Source: Bradyrhizobium sediminis
Lineage (GTDB): Bacteria; Pseudomonadota; Alphaproteobacteria; Rhizobiales; Xanthobacteraceae
Assembly: GCF_018736085.1 (NCBI RefSeq)
Contig: NZ_CP076134.1
Span: 1,870,501-1,934,500, forward strand
DNA: 64,000 nt
Direction: 5' to 3'
The position numbers and the translations under genes are program-made. Of the stretch, positions 59,198 to 64,000 are shown in pieces (position 1 is the first letter of the stretch; each line of letters opens with the position of its first letter). Under the pieces are notes generated by a model. The model searched no databases. It had not been told where the DNA came from and saw only the letters and a program-made list of their open reading frames with translations.

Positions 59198-60255
59198 GTT
59201 CAACTGCCGGGCATGGCGCGTCGGTGCGCATCGAAGCCTGCGGCAAGACGTTTGCCGATGGCACGCGTGCGCTCGAGCCTGCGACCCTCGACATCGCCCG
59301 CGGCGAAACGCTGGTACTTCTCGGCCCCTCCGGCTGCGGCAAGACCACTATGCTGCGCATCATCGCCGGGCTTGAATTACCGGATGCAGGCGGCCGGGTC
59401 CTGTTTGACGGTAATAACATGACGTCGGTGCCGATCGAGCGGCGGAACGTCGGCATGGTGTTCCAGTCCTACGCGCTATTTCCCAATATGAGCGTCGCCG
59501 ACAATATCGGCTATGGCTTGAAAATCCGGGGCATGGCGAAGGAGGAGCGCGCATCGCGCGTCGCTGAACTGGTGGCGCTGACCAACATCTCCGGATTGGA
59601 GAACCGCCGCGTCGACCAGCTTTCCGGCGGTCAACGCCAGCGCGTCGCGCTGGCGCGCGCGGTCGCGATCCGGCCGGGCATCCTGCTGCTCGACGAGCCG
59701 CTTACCGCGCTTGACGCCGCATTGCGTGACCGTCTGCGCGGCGAACTCAACCGGCTGCTGCGTGCGCTCGGCATCACCACGATCTATGTCACTCACGATC
59801 AGTCCGAAGCCATGGAGCTCGGCGACCGAATTGTCGTCATGCAGAAGGGGGCGATTGCCCAGATCGGCTCGCCGCGCGAGATCTATTTCAGGCCAAGGAA
59901 TCGCTTCGTGGCTGAGTTCATCGGCGCTGCAAACATCATCGAGGCCCCGGTCGAGGACGGCCGTCTCATGCTGCCGGGTGGACGACAACCGATCGGCGGT
60001 GACGCAAGGCATGCGGCCGCGGTCGCCATGATCCGCCCTGAGACGATCCGGGTCGTCGAGGAGGGAGCGGCGCCACTCTCGGGGACCATCGACAGCGTCA
60101 GCTTCATTGGCGATCGGCAACGCATGGTGATCCGCGGGGCATCTGATAAACTTCTCACCGTCGATGCGCCGAATACCATCGGGGCCCAGGCTGGCGAACG
60201 GATTGGACTTTTGATCGCGCCAGAGGCCGTCCGCCTGTTGCCGCCTGAAGATTGA
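59194..60255 (+). CDS. ABC transporter ATP-binding protein (PotA/UgpC type)
   Basis: 353 residues. Walker A GPSGCGKTT, Q-loop MVFQSYALFPNMSV, signature LSGGQRQRVALARAV, Walker B LLLDEPLTALD and H-loop THDQSEAMEL are all canonical. The C-terminal 110 residues are a TOBE-type regulatory domain (AVAMIRPETIRVVEEG, VDAPN). It energises the two permeases encoded upstream. Confidence 0.93.
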   Translation: MSSTAGHGASVRIEACGKTFADGTRALEPATLDIARGETLVLLGPSGCGKTTMLRIIAGLELPDAGGRVLFDGNNMTSVPIERRNVGMVFQSYALFPNMSVADNIGYGLKIRGMAKEERASRVAELVALTNISGLENRRVDQLSGGQRQRVALARAVAIRPGILLLDEPLTALDAALRDRLRGELNRLLRALGITTIYVTHDQSEAMELGDRIVVMQKGAIAQIGSPREIYFRPRNRFVAEFIGAANIIEAPVEDGRLMLPGGRQPIGGDARHAAAVAMIRPETIRVVEEGAAPLSGTIDSVSFIGDRQRMVIRGASDKLLTVDAPNTIGAQAGERIGLLIAPEAVRLLPPED

Positions 60256-60257
60256 AA

Positions 60258-61103
60258 ATGACGTCGATGACCCCAAGCCCTGTTCGCATCGCGCAGATTT
60301 CCGATCTGCATATCAAGCCACCGGGCCGGCTGGCTTACGGCCGCGTCGATACGGCAGTGGCGCTGGAGCGCTGCGTGGTTGCCTTGAATGAATTCAGGCC
60401 GAGGCCAGACCTCGTGGTGATTTCAGGCGATCTTGCCGATACGCCGACGGTTGAGGAGTATGATTATCTCAAGCACCTGCTGGCACCGCTCGAACTGCCT
60501 TTTGTCAGCATTCCCGGCAATCACGACTTGCGCGAGATGATGCGCGCTACGCTTCCGCAAGGCTACGCCTTTTCGACGGGAGCGCTCAATCAGCGGGTCG
60601 AAGTCGGCGGGCTCGATCTCGTGCTGCTGGATTCCAGCGTGCACGGCAAGCCGCATGGCGAGCTCGATGGGCCGACCTTGCAATGGCTTGAGGCAACCTT
60701 GGCATCCTCGGGCAACCGACCCGCGTTGCTGTTTCTGCACCATCCGCCGTTCAAGGCCGGAATCTGGCACATGGACCGGCAGAACCTCGCCAATGCCGGA
60801 GAACTCGCGCCTGTCATCAGACGCCATCCACGTGTGCTGCTGATCGCCACGGGGCACATTCATCGGGCGACCCTGACGATGTTTGCCGGGGTTCCGGCCA
60901 CGATCTGTCCTGCGCCCAATCACGCGGTGGATCTCGATCTGGCGCAGTTGCGGGAGCCGTCGTTCAAGGTCGAGCCGCCAGCCTTTCATCTCCACAGCTG
61001 GTTTCCGGGCGAGGGCTTTGGCAGCGTAGTCACCCATCAGGTCCAGATCGGTATATTCGACGGGCCGCATCCGTTTTTTGGACTCGACGGCAAGCTGCTC
61101 TAA
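60258..61103 (+). CDS. Metallophosphoesterase (GpdQ/CpdA-like phosphodiesterase)
   Basis: 281 residues. Metal-binding motifs in order: ISDLHI (Asp16, His18), VISGDLADT, SIPGNHDLRE, LHHPPFK and ATGHIHRA. These define the GpdQ/CpdA family of class III phosphodiesterases. Linked to an ABC importer with two bases between genes, it probably hydrolyses the imported organophosphate diester in the cytoplasm. No signal peptide. Confidence 0.9.
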   Translation: MTSMTPSPVRIAQISDLHIKPPGRLAYGRVDTAVALERCVVALNEFRPRPDLVVISGDLADTPTVEEYDYLKHLLAPLELPFVSIPGNHDLREMMRATLPQGYAFSTGALNQRVEVGGLDLVLLDSSVHGKPHGELDGPTLQWLEATLASSGNRPALLFLHHPPFKAGIWHMDRQNLANAGELAPVIRRHPRVLLIATGHIHRATLTMFAGVPATICPAPNHAVDLDLAQLREPSFKVEPPAFHLHSWFPGEGFGSVVTHQVQIGIFDGPHPFFGLDGKLL

Positions 61104-61307
61104 GCGGGTGACCGGAAAAGCCCTCCAAGGCGGGAAGATCCGTGCTATAGTTAAATTGGTCATTGTTTTAGTTCTGGGATCTGCCGCAATCTCCCCCGCG
61201 CATGGATATGGGTCTGGTCGAAGATGGAAGGCGGTCGGCCCTCGGGCCAATCTGCCAGCGGGAAGATCCATACGATGATCCTGTTCGGGCCAATCAACAG
61301 GCCGCGC

Positions 61308-61883
61308 TCAGGCACCGGCAGGACGCTTGGCTGAAAATTGCGGAAACATCTCGGCGACAATGGGTCCATCGGTTCGCCAGGAATGGCAGCCGCCGATGAA
61401 GAACGGCCGCTCGGTCGAACTGCGCTGATTGTCAAGCGAACCGCCGCCCTCCGGCGTCTTGCCGTAAGACATCGTCTGAAACAGCGCCGTCACAGCCGGG
61501 CCAAGCAGTTCCGACAAATGAGTGCAGGTTTCCAGCGGGCCGATCTTCTGCCGGACCAACGCGCGCCATCCCTTGCCGATGCGTTCGCCCACCAAGCGCT
61601 GCAGGATCGGTTCGACCTCGATGCAGGTGGGGAACGGCGTCGAACGCATGATCGTCTCGGCTTCGACAATGGTCATGCCATCATCGACCGCGAGGCGCAG
61701 GGCGATGTCGTGAACGGGTTCACCTGGCTTTAACTCGCCGCGGTAACGGTCTTGCTGGGCAAAGGGTTTTGTGTCGATCAGCCGCGCTTCGACTTCCCAG
61801 AGCCCGTCGTCGCGCAAATAGCCGTCGCATTCGACCGTGCGCTTGTGCATGCGGCGGCGGCGTTCACTACTTTCTTCGTTCAT
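61308..61883 (-). CDS. DUF2889-domain protein
   Basis: 191 residues. The DUF2889 pattern is visible: RRRRMHKRTVECDGYLRDDGLWEVEARLIDTKPF, then PGEPVHDIALRLAVDDGMTIVEAE and CTHLSELLGPAVTALFQTMSYG. Function unknown; relatives occur near aromatic or steroid catabolic genes. ATG 61883 is chosen. TTG 61892 has AGGAG too close. Confidence 0.82.
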   Translation of the reverse strand: MNEESSERRRRMHKRTVECDGYLRDDGLWEVEARLIDTKPFAQQDRYRGELKPGEPVHDIALRLAVDDGMTIVEAETIMRSTPFPTCIEVEPILQRLVGERIGKGWRALVRQKIGPLETCTHLSELLGPAVTALFQTMSYGKTPEGGGSLDNQRSSTERPFFIGGCHSWRTDGPIVAEMFPQFSAKRPAGA

Positions 61884-61930
61884 TTGCGGCAACTGCTCCT
61901 GTCTCTATCTGCGAACTTCGCAAGTGCTCG

Positions 61931-62908
61931 CTAGCTGATCCTGACGACCATCTTCCCAAGCGCCGAACGGCTCTGCATGGTCCTGAATGCATCTCGGAAA
62001 TCCTCGAACGCAAATATCTTGCCGACGACGGGTGCGAGTTTCCTCTCCGTGAGCCAGGTGAACAGCTGGGACATCACGCGCTTCTGCGCCTCCGGCTCAC
62101 GCCGGGGAATTTGTGCCAGATCGACGCCCAACAGCGCGCCGCCCTTCAGGAGCGGCAAGTTGAATGGCAATGCCGGAATACTGCCGGCGGCAAAGCCGAT
62201 AACGAGATGACGCCCGTTCCATGCGATCGAGCGGAATGCCTGCAGGGAGACCTCGCCGCCAACCGGATCGAAGTTCACATCCGCGCCGTGGCCATCGGTC
62301 AGAACCTTCGGGGTGTCGCGCCAATCCGCCCGCGTATAATCCACGGTCGCCTCAGCGCCGTAGCGGCTCGCAAATTCTCGCTTTTCCTCGGTAGAGGCCG
62401 CGGCAATGACGCGGGCGCCCAACAGTTTGCCGATCTGAACCGCCGCAATCCCGACGCCGCCGGCCGCCCCCAATACCAGCAGATACTCGCCCGCACGCAG
62501 TGCGCCGCGCTCGCTCAGCGCATAGAGTGATGTCAGATAGTTTGCTCGGAACGAGGCCGCGACCTCCGGTGCGATCCCTTCCGGCATGACTTCGAGTGCG
62601 GCAGCCGGCACGGATATGTATTCCGCCAGCCCGCCCGACCGCGCGATGCCCATGACCGGCACGCCCCGCGCAAATCCCTGAGCGTCCGCAGCCACCACGT
62701 CCACGACGCCGGCGAACTCCGTTCCAGGCGTGAAGGGGAGAGCATCCTTGGTCTGATACAATCCCTGCACTTTCAGGCCGTCGACGAAGCCGACGCTCGC
62801 AGCCTGAATTCTGACGCGCACCTGGCCGGCCGGCACCTCGGGTAGCGGAACTTCCTTCAAGGGGATGTTGTCGATGAGATCGTACTTCTCGACCACGACG
62901 GCTTTCAT
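61931..62908 (-). CDS. Quinone oxidoreductase family protein (NADPH-dependent MDR)
   Basis: 325 residues. VEKYDLIDNIPLKEVPLPEVPAGQVRVRIQAASVGFVDGLKVQGLYQ is the start of zeta-crystallin-like MDR enzymes. GAAGGVGIAAVQIGKLLGARVIAAAST is the NADPH Rossmann loop. No zinc ligands are visible. GAGGAAG precedes the ATG. It is divergent from the thiolase gene. Confidence 0.9.
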   Translation of the reverse strand: MKAVVVEKYDLIDNIPLKEVPLPEVPAGQVRVRIQAASVGFVDGLKVQGLYQTKDALPFTPGTEFAGVVDVVAADAQGFARGVPVMGIARSGGLAEYISVPAAALEVMPEGIAPEVAASFRANYLTSLYALSERGALRAGEYLLVLGAAGGVGIAAVQIGKLLGARVIAAASTEEKREFASRYGAEATVDYTRADWRDTPKVLTDGHGADVNFDPVGGEVSLQAFRSIAWNGRHLVIGFAAGSIPALPFNLPLLKGGALLGVDLAQIPRREPEAQKRVMSQLFTWLTERKLAPVVGKIFAFEDFRDAFRTMQSRSALGKMVVRIS

Positions 62909-62984
62909 TTCTTCCTCTTGATCGGTGTGCTGAGGCAATAGCGCGCCGTTTACCGCCTATTGCCAGCTCCGTCACCCGCCGCCT

Positions 62985-63016
62985 CGTTAATAATTTGACC
63001 GGTTATCCGGATTATT
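62985..63016. promoter_or_regulatory. Palindrome TTAATAAT...ATTATTAA upstream of the thiolase gene
   Basis: TTAATAAT (62985-62992) and ATTATTAA (63009-63016) flank the core CCGG-TTAT-CCGG (62997-63008). This 32-bp site lies in the 307-base gap between the divergent quinone oxidoreductase and thiolase genes, and suits a dimeric regulator. The rest of the gap shows no gene. Confidence 0.5.
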
Positions 63017-63215
63017 AAATCATGCCGTTCTGCCAATTCGCAAGCGGTAGTCGGGCTTGCTGCACGGGATGTCGCCGCGGCTGAGGAATATTCGCGATCA
63101 CGACGATCTCGATACCAGCCATGTCGACGGCGCCGACGTTGCATGGGCCGTACGAATTGACTTTGAAACCTGCCCCGCGGCAAATGCCGGCAACGATTTC
63201 ACGGAAGGAAACATC

Positions 63216-64000
63216 ATGGTTGAGGCGCTGATCATCGACGCATGCAGAACGCCGCGGGGCATCGGCAAAGCCGGCAAGGGGGCGCTGGCAGGCATTCATC
63301 CGCAGCGGCTCGGCGCGACGGTGTTGCGGGCGCTCGCCGACCGCACCGGGATCGATACCGCCGATGTCGAAGACATCGTCTGGGGCTGCAGTTCCCAACG
63401 CGGCCCGCAGAGCGGCGATCTTGGCCGGATGTCGGCGCTCGACGCCGGCTACGATGTGCGCACCAGCGGCGTCACGCTCGATCGCTTCTGCGGCTCCGGC
63501 ATCACCAGTGTCAACATGGCGGCCGCCTCGATCATGTCGGGCTCCGAGGATCTCGTAATCGCCGGCGGTACCGAGATGATGTCGATGGAAGGCCGCCGCG
63601 GCGAAGGCCCGCTGATGATGGATGCCGGCAATCTGCACCTGCGCGCAATTCATCCGCAATCCCATCAAGGCGTCTGCGCCGACGCTGTCGCGACGCTTGA
63701 AGGCATTACGCGACAGGACATCGACCGGCTCGGCTTCGAGAGCCAGCAGAGGGCCGCCGCTGCCATCAAGGCCGGCCATTTCAGCAAGAGCCTGATTCCC
63801 GTCTACCATGAGGACGGCAGCCTCGCGCTCGACCGCGAGGAATATCCGAGGCCACAGACCACGCTCGAAGGGCTGGCCGGTCTGAAGCCGGCCTTTCCGG
63901 CGATCGCGGACTACCCGCTCGACGACAAGGGCACGACCTATCGCAAGCTGATCCTGCAGAAATATCCCGACCTGGAGATCGATTTCATGCATCACGCCGG
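63216..64000 (+). CDS. Acetyl-CoA acetyltransferase (thiolase), 5' part
   Basis: The frame is open from ATG 63216 to the end of the window (261 codons). IDACRTPRGIGKAGKGALAGIHPQRL, LDRFCGSGITSVNMAAA with the nucleophile Cys92, and the loop IAGGTEMMSM are thiolase signatures. The C-terminal GXG and Cys-Gly motifs lie beyond the window. GGAAGGA precedes the ATG. It cleaves 3-ketoacyl-CoA or joins acyl-CoA; likely part of a beta-oxidation-type operon. Confidence 0.92.
   Translation, partial: MVEALIIDACRTPRGIGKAGKGALAGIHPQRLGATVLRALADRTGIDTADVEDIVWGCSSQRGPQSGDLGRMSALDAGYDVRTSGVTLDRFCGSGITSVNMAAASIMSGSEDLVIAGGTEMMSMEGRRGEGPLMMDAGNLHLRAIHPQSHQGVCADAVATLEGITRQDIDRLGFESQQRAAAAIKAGHFSKSLIPVYHEDGSLALDREEYPRPQTTLEGLAGLKPAFPAIADYPLDDKGTTYRKLILQKYPDLEIDFMHHA

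Noticed and set aside
63015..63995. Minus-strand frame of 326 codons at the right end
   Set aside because: The plus strand encodes an unmistakable thiolase that is open to the window edge.

Overview
The window looks like chromosome of a Bradyrhizobium or close relative (Nitrobacteraceae, Alphaproteobacteria). It is GC-rich with GTG and TTG starts, AGGAGG-type ribosome sites, GcrA-like and FixK-like signals, a phasin, and several small proteins and intergenic repeats that I recognise from memory as typical of that genus. No tRNA, rRNA or CRISPR array was seen. All family calls are by eye, without a database search.

1-22.5 kb is a catabolic block. It starts with a cut-off DsbA-like isomerase, an SDR with Phe at the catalytic Tyr position, and a nitronate monooxygenase. 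Two nearly identical IS1182-type elements in tandem (2084-5520) and a repeat-rich gap (5521-6131) follow. Next come a 3-hydroxyisobutyrate-dehydrogenase-like enzyme, a two-component flavin monooxygenase (acyl-CoA-dehydrogenase-like oxygenase plus flavin reductase) with a TetR regulator, a polysaccharide-deacetylase-family hydrolase and an LLM monooxygenase. The block ends with a three-subunit molybdenum hydroxylase, a complete five-gene branched-chain-amino-acid-type ABC importer and a malic enzyme. The decamer CGATAAACAA occurs in both divergent promoter regions of this block. Together this suggests uptake and oxidation of an aromatic or N-heterocyclic compound.

22.5-34.2 kb holds a zinc alcohol dehydrogenase, small proteins, and a phage-type control module. 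An S24 (CI/LexA-like) repressor faces a GcrA-like gene, and six copies of the palindrome TTCNGA-N3-TCNGAA lie in two clusters of three. Then come a CoA transferase, a Tyr/Gly-rich secreted protein, and an operon of GNAT enzyme, MFS exporter, YqcI/YcgG-family (GntA-like) heme N-hydroxylase and cupin, divergent from a GlxA-type regulator.

34.2-46.7 kb is mixed: a transglutaminase-like protease, tiny secreted peptides with FixK-like boxes, an alpha-hydroxy-acid oxidase, a chemoreceptor, a phasin, a hydratase, a cytochrome c, small proteins, and a scar where a truncated two-partner-secretion transporter abuts a truncated EAL domain.

46.7-53.5 kb is an accessory island punctuated by four copies of an 83-87 bp repeat ending in a terminator-like hairpin. 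It carries a lysozyme-like effector candidate with an IS5-family element inserted exactly at its stop codon, several small membrane or secreted proteins, and fragments including a Tlde1-like (DUF2778) N-terminus. 53.8-56.3 kb is a prophage remnant with a terminase large subunit fused to a membrane-protein tail.

56.5-61.1 kb is a five-gene operon of an ABC importer and a GpdQ/CpdA-type phosphodiesterase. The window closes with a DUF2889 protein, a quinone oxidoreductase and the start of a thiolase that runs off the end.
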